Positions 8,654 to 16,481 of a stretch of 64,000 bases of DNA are shown in pieces. Below the pieces are notes generated by a model that was given only the letters and a program-made list of their open reading frames with translations, made no database searches and was not told the origin of the DNA. The DNA comes from Aliisedimentitalea scapharcae (GTDB lineage Bacteria; Pseudomonadota; Alphaproteobacteria; Rhodobacterales; Rhodobacteraceae). Within the stretch, counting starts at the first letter, position 1. Each line of letters opens with the position of its first letter. The translations under genes were made by a program, and so were the position numbers. Location: assembly GCF_045277565.1 (NCBI RefSeq), contig NZ_CP123584.1:2170001-2234000 (forward strand). Direction: 5' to 3'.

Positions 8654-9315
8654 CTCGTGTTTTGACTGCAGGGCGCAAAGAACCACTTTCGGGGAGCACC
8701 CGGTCGATTGTCGTGTTCCTGCACGGCTATGGGGCCAATGGGGCCGATCTGTTGGGGTTGGCGGATCCGTTGGGCGAACATCTGCCCGATACGTTGTTCG
8801 TGGCGCCGGATGCACCAGAAGATTGTGCCGGCTCGCCGATGGGATACCAGTGGTTCCCGATTCCCTGGATCGATGGATCTTCGGAAGAAGAGGCTATGCG
8901 CGGAATGTCCGCCGCTGTCGACGATCTCAACGCGTTTCTCGACGCATTGATGGTCGATGAAGATGTGCTGCCCGAGCAGGTGGTTCTGTTCGGGTTCTCA
9001 CAGGGCACAATGATGAGCCTGCATGTGGCACCGCGCCGGGAAGACCCGGTCGCCGGTATCGTCGCGTTCTCAGGGCGTCTTCTGGAGCCGGATCTTTTGG
9101 TGGACGAGGTGGTCAGCAAGATGCCGATCCTACTGGTTCATGGTGATGCGGATGATGTGGTTCCGGTGCAATCGCTGCCCGAAGCGGCAGAGGCGTTGCA
9201 AAAGGCCGGTTTCACCGACGTCTATGCGCATATCATGAAGGGCACGGGGCATGGAATCGCGCCGGATGGGCTGAGCGTCGCGCTGGCCTTTATGCGGGAC
9301 AAGCTGAGCCTCTGA
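8650..9315 (+). CDS. Alpha/beta-hydrolase, phospholipase/carboxylesterase family
   Basis: 221 residues of the short carboxylesterase family (PF02230). FLHGYGANGADL forms the oxyanion region, GFSQG is the nucleophile elbow, HGDADDVVP carries the acid and KGTGHGI the catalytic His. It is cytoplasmic, with no signal peptide. Translation is coupled to the glycosylase gene through an ATGA overlap at 8650. Substrate unknown, probably short-chain esters. Confidence 0.9.
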   Translation: MTRVLTAGRKEPLSGSTRSIVVFLHGYGANGADLLGLADPLGEHLPDTLFVAPDAPEDCAGSPMGYQWFPIPWIDGSSEEEAMRGMSAAVDDLNAFLDALMVDEDVLPEQVVLFGFSQGTMMSLHVAPRREDPVAGIVAFSGRLLEPDLLVDEVVSKMPILLVHGDADDVVPVQSLPEAAEALQKAGFTDVYAHIMKGTGHGIAPDGLSVALAFMRDKLSL

Positions 9316-9320
9316 TTTCG

Positions 9321-9374
9321 CCTGGCCCTGCTTCTTTCTGGTTCAAAATACCTCGGGGTTTGGGGCAGAGCCCC
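9321..9374. repeat. Dispersed intergenic repeat copy 2 (inverted relative to copy at 3085)
   Basis: On the minus strand this region reads a C-run, GAGGTATTTTGAACCAG and AAAGAAGCAGGG, closely matching the copy at 3085-3120. It is flanked by a GGGGC-AGA-GCCCC hairpin at 9362-9374. Both copies therefore consist of a G/C hairpin next to the same core, pointing to a dispersed element rather than coincidence. It lies just downstream of the esterase gene. Confidence 0.6.
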
Positions 9375-9521
9375 AATGGGATGACCTCGAGCACAGCGCC
9401 CGATCTCAGGTCGACATATTGAAACCGCGGGGCTCCCGCCCCTTTGTCAGGCATCATAGATGCCAGACAAAGCGTTGGGCCTGTCAGCGCGCCTGCGGCG
9501 CGCTGTGAGCGGGATGTCAAA

Positions 9522-9947
9522 TTAGGCGTCAGACCACAGGTGCGGTTCGGCAATTTCAATGGAATTGCCGGCGGGGTCGCGAAAATACAACGAATGGGCC
9601 CCATTAGGCCAGTCGAACTCGCTTTCGATGACAACCCCGGCTGCAATCAGCCGGGCGCGCATCTGGTCCATGTCCGCGCGGGGGTGTGCAAAGCAAAAAT
9701 GCCCTGGGCCCCGCGCACCATGCGGCGGCACCGGAAAGCGGGGTGAGCTGGTGGGTTTGTCTGTTTCGGCCGGGTTGAACACCAACAATGTCGCGGTGCC
9801 AACCTGAAAGAAGACATGGCGATCGCCGATCCGCTGGATTTTCCGCAATCCGATGACGGTGCCATAGAAGTCTTCGGCTGCATCCAGATCGTCGACATAC
9901 AGCGCAGCTTCGAGAACGGCAGAGGGGGCAGGGGCGTTGGGCAACAT
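9522..9947 (-). CDS. VOC (glyoxalase/bleomycin-resistance) family protein
   Basis: The 141-residue protein from ATG 9947 has the paired beta-alpha-beta-beta-beta VOC modules: LEAALYVDDLDAAEDFYGTVIG at the N-terminus and HSLYFRDPAGNSIEIAEPHLW at the C-terminus, with a candidate metal His in GPGHFCFAH and Glu in SIEIAE. It is a cytoplasmic metal-dependent enzyme or binding protein of unknown substrate. It starts 13 bases after the RluE-like gene stops, so the two are probably cotranscribed. Confidence 0.87.
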   Translation of the reverse strand: MLPNAPAPSAVLEAALYVDDLDAAEDFYGTVIGLRKIQRIGDRHVFFQVGTATLLVFNPAETDKPTSSPRFPVPPHGARGPGHFCFAHPRADMDQMRARLIAAGVVIESEFDWPNGAHSLYFRDPAGNSIEIAEPHLWSDA

Positions 9948-9960
9948 GGAGCCCAGCGTA

Positions 9961-10536
9961 TCAGCGGTTGCCACGCTTGTCAGGAGGCGGCAAGTCAGCC
10001 CATTGTCCAATTTGCAATCCTGTCACGGTCCAGGGGCCAATCCGGGCCCGGATCAGGCGCAGGGTCGGGTGGCCGACGGCGGCGGTCATCCGGCGGACCT
10101 GCCGGTTTCGACCTTCGCGGATGGTCAGTTCGATCCAGCTGTCGGGGATGGACTTGCGCACCCGGATTGGCGGTGTACGCGGCCACAGCCCATCTGGTTC
10201 CGGTATCAGCGTGGCCTTGGCCGGGCGGGTCAACCCGTCCTTTAGCTCAACGCCATCGCACAATGCCTGGATGGCCTGTGTATCGGGCAAACCTTCGACC
10301 TGAACCCAATAGGTTTTGGCCATCTTGTGGCGGGGGTCGGCAATCTGGGCCTGAAGACGTCCATCATCGGTCAGCAGCATCAGGCCTTCGCTGTCGCGAT
10401 CCAGTCGACCAGCGGGATAGACCTGTGGCACGTCGATGAAATCGGACAGCGTGGCGCGCGGTGTTCCGCTGGTACCGCGATCGGTGAACTGTGGCAGCAC
10501 ATCAAACGGTTTGTTAAATCGGATCAAGCGGGTCAT
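9961..10536 (-). CDS. 23S rRNA pseudouridine synthase, RluE-like (RsuA family)
   Basis: 191 residues from ATG 10536. The catalytic Asp lies in AGRLDRDSEGLMLLTDDG, followed by KTYWVQVEG and the RNA-contacting REGRNRQVRRM motif. The absence of an S4 domain and the start MTRLIRFNKPFDVLPQF fit the RluE/RsuA-type family, which in E. coli modifies 23S rRNA U2457. The assignment to that exact site is by homology only. Confidence 0.88.
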   Translation of the reverse strand: MTRLIRFNKPFDVLPQFTDRGTSGTPRATLSDFIDVPQVYPAGRLDRDSEGLMLLTDDGRLQAQIADPRHKMAKTYWVQVEGLPDTQAIQALCDGVELKDGLTRPAKATLIPEPDGLWPRTPPIRVRKSIPDSWIELTIREGRNRQVRRMTAAVGHPTLRLIRARIGPWTVTGLQIGQWADLPPPDKRGNR

Positions 10537-10797
10537 GGGCCGCAAATACGGTCCTGCGGGCCCAGGCACAAGCCCGCGATTTCATCCGTACTGATCCGGC
10601 GCTGATCCTACACCAATCCTACGCCGATCCATGCCTGTCATTGCGCTGTCATCTTTGTGGGGCACCCTTGGGCGAGATATTGTGTGATCTTGGGGCTTGT
10701 CAGGTCTCAACCACGATATATAGTTATCGTATGGCAGGGGCGGGTTCCCCGCTCTGGTGTCGGGACGCAGGCAGACAGGGCGAGGAAGACGTTGATC

Positions 10798-11382
10798 ATG
10801 GACGGAAACTTCAGGACCGAATTTGTACGTGAGCCGGGGGCTTTGAAACAGCATCCGGCCTTGGTGCTGAACGCGGATTATCGACCGTTGTCCTATTACC
10901 CGCTATCGCTGTGGTCCTGGCAGGAGGCGATCAAGGCAGCCTGGTTGAACAGGGTGGATATTGTCGCCGAATATGACGAGGTGGTTCATTCGCCCAGCAC
11001 CGAAATCCGAATACCCTCGGTGGTGGTGTTAAAGGATTATGTGACCCCCAGAAAGCGCGTGGCCTTCACGCGCTTTAATTTATTCTTGAGGGACGGATTC
11101 CGCTGTCAGTACTGTGGTTCCAAAGGGGATCTGACGTTCGACCATGTCGTGCCGCGCGCTGCTGGTGGCGTGACCAGTTGGGAAAATGTTGTTGCGGCCT
11201 GTTCACCCTGCAACCTGCGCAAGGGATCCAAACCGTTGCATCGTGTGGGCATGTCGTTGCGCAAACCTCCGCGTCAGCCCGGAGCCGAAGAATTGCGCAA
11301 TGTCGGGCGCAAATTCCCGCCCAACCACCTGCATGAAAGCTGGATGGATTTTCTGTATTGGGATGCCGAACTGGACGCCTGA
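10798..11382 (+). CDS. HNH endonuclease family protein
   Basis: 194 residues from the ATG at 10798, with GAGGAAG upstream. The C-terminal half has a complete zinc-containing HNH motif: CQYCG, DHVVPRAAGG, WENVVAACSPCNLRKG. The N-terminus ALVLNADYRPLSYYPLSLW is typical of a conserved, chromosomally encoded alphaproteobacterial HNH protein rather than of a homing or restriction enzyme. Biological role unknown. The gene stands alone. Confidence 0.88.
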   Translation: MDGNFRTEFVREPGALKQHPALVLNADYRPLSYYPLSLWSWQEAIKAAWLNRVDIVAEYDEVVHSPSTEIRIPSVVVLKDYVTPRKRVAFTRFNLFLRDGFRCQYCGSKGDLTFDHVVPRAAGGVTSWENVVAACSPCNLRKGSKPLHRVGMSLRKPPRQPGAEELRNVGRKFPPNHLHESWMDFLYWDAELDA

Positions 11383-11439
11383 TCCAGCGCAGCCTGCGCA
11401 GGGGAGCAAGGCATCGCCGGCCCCCCTAAGGCGCGGCAG

Positions 11440-11467
11440 AAAAAAGCCGGAGCCCATAGGCTCCGGC
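11440..11467 (-). terminator. Rho-independent terminator of the arginine-catabolism operon
   Basis: A perfect 9-bp stem, GCCGGAGCC-CATA-GGCTCCGGC (11446-11467), is followed in the minus-strand direction by a T-run (AAAAAA on the plus strand at 11440-11445). It is 45 bases beyond the ornithine cyclodeaminase stop. Confidence 0.85.
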
Positions 11468-11512
11468 ACTAGGTGGCGCCCCGAAGAACGCAGTGGTTTA
11501 TGCTGTGTGTTC

Positions 11513-12559
11513 TCAGGGAGCAGCGCGCTGCAACATTCCGAACAGATCACGCGGATCGTCCGGGTCCGCCAGCATGTCCAGATCAAAGAAATAGTCGGTG
11601 TCTTTGATCCGGTCGCGGATATAGCGCAGGGCGCTAAAGTCCTCTATGGCAAAACCAACACTGTCAAACAGCGTGATCTGGCGATTGTCACGCCGCCCTG
11701 GTTTGGTGCCTGAAATTACTTCCCACATTTCTGTTACGGTAAAATCGGGGGCCATCTGTTGAATTTCGCCCTCGATGCGGGTCTGGGGTGGGTATTCCAC
11801 AAAGACGTCCGAACGGCTGAGGATGCCGGGTGCCAGTTCGGTCTTGCCCGGGCAATCTCCGCCGATGGCGTTGATGTGCACGCCGCTGCCAACCATATTG
11901 TCGGTCAGGATGGTGGCGCATTGTTTGTCCGCTGTGCAGGTGGTCAGAATGTGTGCGCCTTCGATGGCCGATTCCGGCGATGTACACCGCACCACCTTTA
12001 GACCGGTGCCGTCGAGATTGCGGGCACATTTTTCCGTGGCCGCAGGATCCTGATCATAGAGGCGAACGGATGTCACGCCGCAGATTGCCTTCATCGCCAG
12101 GCTCTGGAATTCTGATTGGGCACCATTGCCGATCATGGCCATGGTGTCTGCCCCTTTGGGAGCCAGGTATTTCGCCACCATGGCCGATGTCGCCGCCGTG
12201 CGGAGCGCCGTCAGGATGGTCATTTCGGTCAGCAGAACCGGATAGCCAGTGTAAACATCAGCCAAAAGGCCAAACGCGGTGACTGTTTGCAGGCCTTCCG
12301 AGGTGTTCTTGGGGTGGCCGTTGACATATTTGAAACCATAGGCTTCGCCGTCAGATGTGGGCATCAATTCGATTACCCCGACATCGGAATGAGAGGCCAC
12401 ACGCGGTGTCTTGTCAAACAGCTCCCAGCGTTTGAAATCGGCTTCGATATAGGCGGCCAGATCGCATAGAACCTGTTCGATACCTACATGATGAACCAGC
12501 CGCATCATATTGTCGACACTGACAAAAGGCACCAGTGCCTTGTCGGATGGTTGGTTCAT
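11513..12559 (-). CDS. Ornithine cyclodeaminase
   Basis: 348 residues of the OCD/mu-crystallin family. The Rossmann segment reads AMIGNGAQSEFQ; KYVNGHPKN and INAIGGDCPGKTEL match substrate and dinucleotide contact regions. The enzyme converts L-ornithine to L-proline and ammonia with catalytic NAD+. It is the last gene of a three-gene operon, and its start overlaps the CtlX stop by 4 bases. With arginase upstream, the pathway would be arginine to ornithine to proline. Confidence 0.93.
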   Translation of the reverse strand: MNQPSDKALVPFVSVDNMMRLVHHVGIEQVLCDLAAYIEADFKRWELFDKTPRVASHSDVGVIELMPTSDGEAYGFKYVNGHPKNTSEGLQTVTAFGLLADVYTGYPVLLTEMTILTALRTAATSAMVAKYLAPKGADTMAMIGNGAQSEFQSLAMKAICGVTSVRLYDQDPAATEKCARNLDGTGLKVVRCTSPESAIEGAHILTTCTADKQCATILTDNMVGSGVHINAIGGDCPGKTELAPGILSRSDVFVEYPPQTRIEGEIQQMAPDFTVTEMWEVISGTKPGRRDNRQITLFDSVGFAIEDFSALRYIRDRIKDTDYFFDLDMLADPDDPRDLFGMLQRAAP

Positions 12560-13485
12560 TGGGAGATCCTTTCTCTTGGGCTCAGATGGACGCCGGCCAG
12601 CATGCAGCGCACCGAGCCTCCGGCGGTTTCGATTGTCGGGACATGCAGGGGCAGCGGTTGGGCCGACCGTTCGATGATTGCGATCTGTTCGGGGTGCAGC
12701 GCATCCAGCGCGCGGGCCGACAGGGCCAGCAGACGGTGGTGGCCGGTCAATTCAATGGCATTGCCAGCAAAATTCGCGATCTGGTCGTGTGTCAGGTCAA
12801 TGACCGCACGCCCCGATTCCTCCAAACGACCGGCAATCTGGCGTCGACGGTTGGGATCCGTGATCATGTCCAGGCAAATCAACGCATAATCGGTCCCAAT
12901 GCCCATCAGAACATTGGTGTGATAGACGTCGCGCCCCTGGGCATCCCGGGCCTGAAACGCCATCGGTTCGAAATTGAAATGGGTGCAAAACCGCTCTAAT
13001 AGGATCGGGTCGGCCCGGTTGGATTGCACCGTATAGGCAATACGTCCGATATGGTCGAGCACCATGGCTCCGGTCCCTTCGAGCGCGAGCCCATCCTGTT
13101 CAAGCCCGGAATAATCTATCACATCCTGCACGCGGTAGTCGCGCTTTAGCAGTTCGATGACATCCATGCGCCGTTCCAATCGGCGGTTGGGGGCAAACAT
13201 CGGATAGACCGCCACATGCCCTCCCGCATGAGTTGAGAACCAGTTGTTGGGAAACACGCTGTCGGGCGTTTGCGTCCCGGTGTCATCAAAGGCATGTACC
13301 GTGACACCGGCGTCGCGCAGCGTGCCAACAGCCGTGTCAAACTCGGCCAGCGCCGCCTGAGATGTGGCCGTGGCGGAACGGTTTGACAGGGTTTGGAACG
13401 CATTGTCGTCACGCGTTTCAGGGTTCGAACAGAAATGATGCGGGCGGATCATCACCACCGCACGGGGGGCTTGCAGAATATTCAA
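12556..13485 (-). CDS. ctlX: Citrulline hydrolase CtlX / amidinotransferase-fold protein
   Basis: The 309-residue guanidino-group-modifying fold protein has family segments MIRPHHFCSNPET, SVFPNNWFSTHAGG (substrate-binding Asn-Asn-Trp), GTGAMVLDH and the C-terminal catalytic Cys in ETAGGSVRCMLAGVHL. CtlX proteins are linked to citrulline use. The gene overlaps both neighbours by 4 bases and lies between arginase and ornithine cyclodeaminase, which fits release of ornithine from citrulline. It could alternatively act on arginine or methylated arginine like DDAH. The symbol follows the family and the context. Confidence 0.83.
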   Translation of the reverse strand: MNILQAPRAVVMIRPHHFCSNPETRDDNAFQTLSNRSATATSQAALAEFDTAVGTLRDAGVTVHAFDDTGTQTPDSVFPNNWFSTHAGGHVAVYPMFAPNRRLERRMDVIELLKRDYRVQDVIDYSGLEQDGLALEGTGAMVLDHIGRIAYTVQSNRADPILLERFCTHFNFEPMAFQARDAQGRDVYHTNVLMGIGTDYALICLDMITDPNRRRQIAGRLEESGRAVIDLTHDQIANFAGNAIELTGHHRLLALSARALDALHPEQIAIIERSAQPLPLHVPTIETAGGSVRCMLAGVHLSPRERISQ

Positions 13486-14408
13486 CGAAAGCTCCGGGTT
13501 GGGCGATCAAAGACATGGCGTCCCAGCGCCGAGGCACAGAGATCCACCATCAGATGTGCGGTGCGTCCGCGTTCATCCAGAAACGGGTTCAGTTCAACCA
13601 GATCAAGCGAGGTCATCAACCCGCTGTCATGCAGGATTTCCATGACCAGATGGGCCTCGCGCACGGTGGCACCGCCCGGAACGGTGGTGCCGACAGCCGG
13701 GGCATATTCGGGGTCGATAAAATCCACGTCCAGCGAAACATGCAACATGCCGTTTTCTGCGGCGACCCGCTCCAGAAAGGCCGTCAGAGGGCGCACAATG
13801 CCCTGTTCGTCGATCTCGCGCATGTCGTGGCGTGCGATCCCTGTGCCCTGCAAGGATTCGCGCTCTGGTGTATCGACCGAACGCAGGCCAATCATGCAGA
13901 CGTTTTCCTGTGGCACGGGGGAGGTCACTTTGGGGAACCCGCCAAAGTCGGGGCGTCCGGTGAAATAGCCAACCGGGGTGCCATGCAGGTTGCCAGAATC
14001 GGTGGTCATGGGCGTGTGATAGTCGGTATGGGCGTCCAGCCACAGCACGAACTGGGGGCGCCCCTGTTTGGCGGCATGATTGGCCACACCAACAACCGAT
14101 CCCAAAGACAGGCTGTGATCGCCCCCCAGAAAGATCGGCAACCCGCGGTCCATCGCCTCTTCGGCCACCCGAATCAATCTGTTGGTCCAACCAATGGTTT
14201 CATTGGGGGCAAACAGCGGACCATCGTCGCTGTCGGCGGGATGTGACGCGGGGGTGAAATTTCCCAGGTCCTTGATCTTGTGCCCCAGCGATTGAATTGC
14301 CTGTGCCAGGCCAGCAGTGCGATAGGCATCCGGCCCCATCAGGCAGCCGGGCCGCCGCTTGCCGCTGTCCACGGGAGCGCCGATCAGAATACAGGTTTGC
14401 GGAGTCAC
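13482..14408 (-). CDS. rocF: Arginase
   Basis: 308 residues of the ureohydrolase family with the binuclear manganese ligands in GGDHSLSLG, WLDAHTDYHTP and SLDVDFIDPEYAP. The start MTPQTCILIGAPVDSGKRRPG is arginase-like rather than agmatinase-like. It hydrolyses L-arginine to ornithine and urea. It is the first gene of the rocF-ctlX-ocd operon and is divergent from an Lrp-type regulator 96 bases away. Confidence 0.92.
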   Translation of the reverse strand: MTPQTCILIGAPVDSGKRRPGCLMGPDAYRTAGLAQAIQSLGHKIKDLGNFTPASHPADSDDGPLFAPNETIGWTNRLIRVAEEAMDRGLPIFLGGDHSLSLGSVVGVANHAAKQGRPQFVLWLDAHTDYHTPMTTDSGNLHGTPVGYFTGRPDFGGFPKVTSPVPQENVCMIGLRSVDTPERESLQGTGIARHDMREIDEQGIVRPLTAFLERVAAENGMLHVSLDVDFIDPEYAPAVGTTVPGGATVREAHLVMEILHDSGLMTSLDLVELNPFLDERGRTAHLMVDLCASALGRHVFDRPTRSFR

Positions 14409-14433
14409 GTTTGGTGCCTTTCAAATGTTTCAA

Positions 14434-14490
14434 TTCCAAATGGCCTCCGAAACGTGATAGATTCCAGCCACCAATTTGTGCAATATGGAA
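14434..14490. promoter_or_regulatory. Imperfect inverted repeat between arginase and Lrp genes (candidate Lrp sites)
   Basis: TTCCAAAT (14434-14441) and ATATGGAA (14483-14490) match as inverted half-sites at 6 of 8 positions, spaced about 49 bases centre to centre in the divergent promoter region. Lrp/AsnC regulators often bind several phased sites, so these are plausible but weak candidates. Confidence 0.25.
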
Positions 14491-14504
14491 CCCAATTGAT
14501 CAAA

Positions 14505-14942
14505 ATGGGTGTCGATATGGACGAAATGGACGGAAGGCTGATCGCCGCGCTCAGACATGACGCGCGCGCATCTTTGTCTGATCTGGCCTTGCAGCTGGGA
14601 TTGTCGCGCACAACAGTGCGCAGCCGGATCGAACGGTTACAGCAACGCGAGGAAATTGTTGGCTTTACAGTTGTGTTGAAGGCCGATGTGATGCGAGACC
14701 CGGTCAGGGGATTGATGATGATCGGGATCGAAGGACGCGGCGCCAACCGGATCACCCGGCAATTGCAAAGCTTGCCCGAGGTGCGCGCGATTCATTCCAC
14801 CAACGGGCGTTGGGATCTGATCGTTGAACTGGGCACCGGCACGCTAGAGGATCTGGACAAGGCCCTGGCACGTATTCGTGGGTTGGATGGTGTTCAAACC
14901 AGCGAAACCAACCTGCTACTCTCGACCAAGAAACAGTCGTGA
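14505..14942 (+). CDS. Lrp/AsnC family transcriptional regulator
   Basis: 145 residues from ATG 14505. The N-terminal HTH runs LIAALRHDARASLSDLALQLGLSRTTVRSRIERLQ, and the C-terminal RAM/AsnC domain includes RAIHSTNGRWDLIVELGT. This type senses amino acids and typically activates arginase or ornithine-catabolic genes when divergently placed. Here it faces rocF-ctlX-ocd, so control by arginine or ornithine is the natural inference. Confidence 0.92.
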   Translation: MGVDMDEMDGRLIAALRHDARASLSDLALQLGLSRTTVRSRIERLQQREEIVGFTVVLKADVMRDPVRGLMMIGIEGRGANRITRQLQSLPEVRAIHSTNGRWDLIVELGTGTLEDLDKALARIRGLDGVQTSETNLLLSTKKQS

Positions 14943-14982
14943 AGCCGGTCGGGCAGGGGTTTGGCCCCTGTTTGCGGATCGG

Positions 14983-15453
14983 TCAACCACGCCCTTTGCG
15001 GGCATGATTGGCGACCGCGATCCACACTGCGGCCAACCCGAACGAGGCAATTGCATTCCAGCTGGCCATCGACAGGGTGAACATCTCCCATGGCACCTCG
15101 TCACAGCGCGCAAGCGGGGCCGTCATGATCTGCTCCATCAGCTGTTGCGGCGTCAGATCGGTGACCGGTCCAGATGTGCAGGTCGTCGGCCCTTCCCAGA
15201 ATCCGCGTTCAACGCCGGTATGATAGACGCCGATCCCGGCGGTTGTCAGCGCCGCCAACGCACCCAGCCAGGGCAACAGCGCCCCACCAAACAACAGTGC
15301 CAAGCCCCCGATACCAACAGCGGCGGCATGGGGGTAGCGTTGCCAATAGCACATTTTGCACGGTGCCATGTCCCCAAGATACTGAAACCCAAGCGCACCC
15401 AGCAGAAGTCCAGCAGAGCCCAGCGCAGCGATGACAATCAAGATACGTTGCAT
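14983..15453 (-). CDS. dsbB: Disulfide bond formation protein DsbB
   Basis: 156-residue inner-membrane protein with four hydrophobic segments. The first periplasmic-loop pair is CKMC (MAPCKMCYWQRYPH), and the second pair is formed by Cys in TTCTSG and ARCDEVPW. DsbB reoxidises DsbA and passes electrons to quinones. It lies directly downstream of a DedA-type gene (3-base gap), probably in one transcript. Confidence 0.92.
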   Translation of the reverse strand: MQRILIVIAALGSAGLLLGALGFQYLGDMAPCKMCYWQRYPHAAAVGIGGLALLFGGALLPWLGALAALTTAGIGVYHTGVERGFWEGPTTCTSGPVTDLTPQQLMEQIMTAPLARCDEVPWEMFTLSMASWNAIASFGLAAVWIAVANHARKGRG

Positions 15454-15455
15454 GA

Positions 15456-16034
15456 TTAGAGAAACCTCAGAACAAAGAAGCCACCAAACAGAAGGACGAC
15501 AAAGACAGTGAACATCAGCCCCAGCCGTCTTTCGATGAAATCACGGATCGGTGCGCCGAACTTCCACAACAAACCGGCGACGACAAAGAAGCGCAAGGCC
15601 CGCGCCAGAATCGAAGTGGCTATGAAGGTTCCAATCGGCATGCCTGTCCAGCCCGACATGATAGTGATGACCTTGTAAGGGAAGGGGGTTACCCCGGCAC
15701 CCAACACCGCCCAGAACCCAAAGTCGTTGAACCGGGTGTTGAATTCGGCCACAGCGTCGCCCTTGCCCAGGGATTCCAGGATCGGTTGACCGATGCTGTC
15801 ATAAAAGAACGCGCCAATGGCATATCCCAGCATCCCGCCCGCAACCGAAGCAACCAGCGCCACCAACGCAATCAGCCAGGCCCGCGATGGACGCGCCAGA
15901 ATCATCGGGATCATCAGCACATCCGGAGGAATAGGGAAAACCGAGCTTTCGACAAATGCAACAAGGGCCAGCCACCAGATGGCTTTGGGGTGTTCGGCCA
16001 GGGCCATTGTCCAGGAATATAGCCGTTGCAGCAT
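15456..16034 (-). CDS. DedA/YqaA (SNARE-associated, VTT-domain) family membrane protein
   Basis: 192 residues starting at ATG 16034, with GGAGGG upstream. ESSVFPIPPDVLMIPMILA is the re-entrant, proline-rich family motif near residues 29-47, and GAGVTPFPYKVITIMSGW is the second conserved loop. At least four hydrophobic segments are present. Members act as lipid flippases or scramblases, or in membrane homeostasis; the YqaA branch is uncharacterised. Confidence 0.88.
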   Translation of the reverse strand: MLQRLYSWTMALAEHPKAIWWLALVAFVESSVFPIPPDVLMIPMILARPSRAWLIALVALVASVAGGMLGYAIGAFFYDSIGQPILESLGKGDAVAEFNTRFNDFGFWAVLGAGVTPFPYKVITIMSGWTGMPIGTFIATSILARALRFFVVAGLLWKFGAPIRDFIERRLGLMFTVFVVLLFGGFFVLRFL

Positions 16035-16182
16035 AAAGCCCTCCGCGCGTGCCTGCCCAGGTGATTGACCATGGCACCGGGGCAAGGTCAACCGGGATCA
16101 TAAATTTCCTGCCCAATGAGTGCGTTTTCTGTGTTTTTGCCTCTGGACCTCGGCTTGCTCCTTGGGTAGATCTCTGTTCGAG

Positions 16183-16268
16183 GCCCAAGTGGCGGAATGG
16201 TAGACGCAGGGGATTCAAAATCCCCCGCTGGTGACAGCGTGCCGGTTCGAGTCCGGCCTTGGGTACCA
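16183..16268 (+). tRNA. tRNA-Leu (anticodon CAA)
   Basis: An 86-base class II tRNA with a 3' CCA encoded in the DNA. The acceptor stem pairs GCCCAAG with CTTGGGT (first pair G-T). The anticodon arm GGGGA-TTCAAAA-TCCCC gives anticodon CAA. A variable arm (CGCTGGTGACAGCG) and the T-loop GTTCGAGTC are present. Confidence 0.96.
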
Positions 16269-16277
16269 TTGATTTAA

Positions 16278-16326
16278 AAGGGAAAAGCGGCTTTTGGTCG
16301 CTTGGTCAGAAAGTAGCTTTTCCCTT
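16278..16326 (+). terminator. Inverted repeat downstream of tRNA-Leu, possible terminator
   Basis: AAGGGAAAAGC (16278-16288) and GCTTTTCCCTT (16316-16326) form a perfect 11-bp inverted repeat with a 27-base loop, beginning 10 bases after the tRNA. The long loop makes it an atypical intrinsic terminator; it may instead be a processing hairpin. Confidence 0.45.
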
Positions 16327-16481
16327 GCCTCACCCCATATCAGCAGCAGGCGATAATTTGGCGTTGGTCTGGTGCAGTTTTGTTGTGCCTGTGCTCCCTG
16401 CTGGCTGGTGATTGACCATTTTGTGACGAAACCCGGCCAGACAGGCTTTCCTTGATACCTGCTGTGCGGGCGACAATGCTA

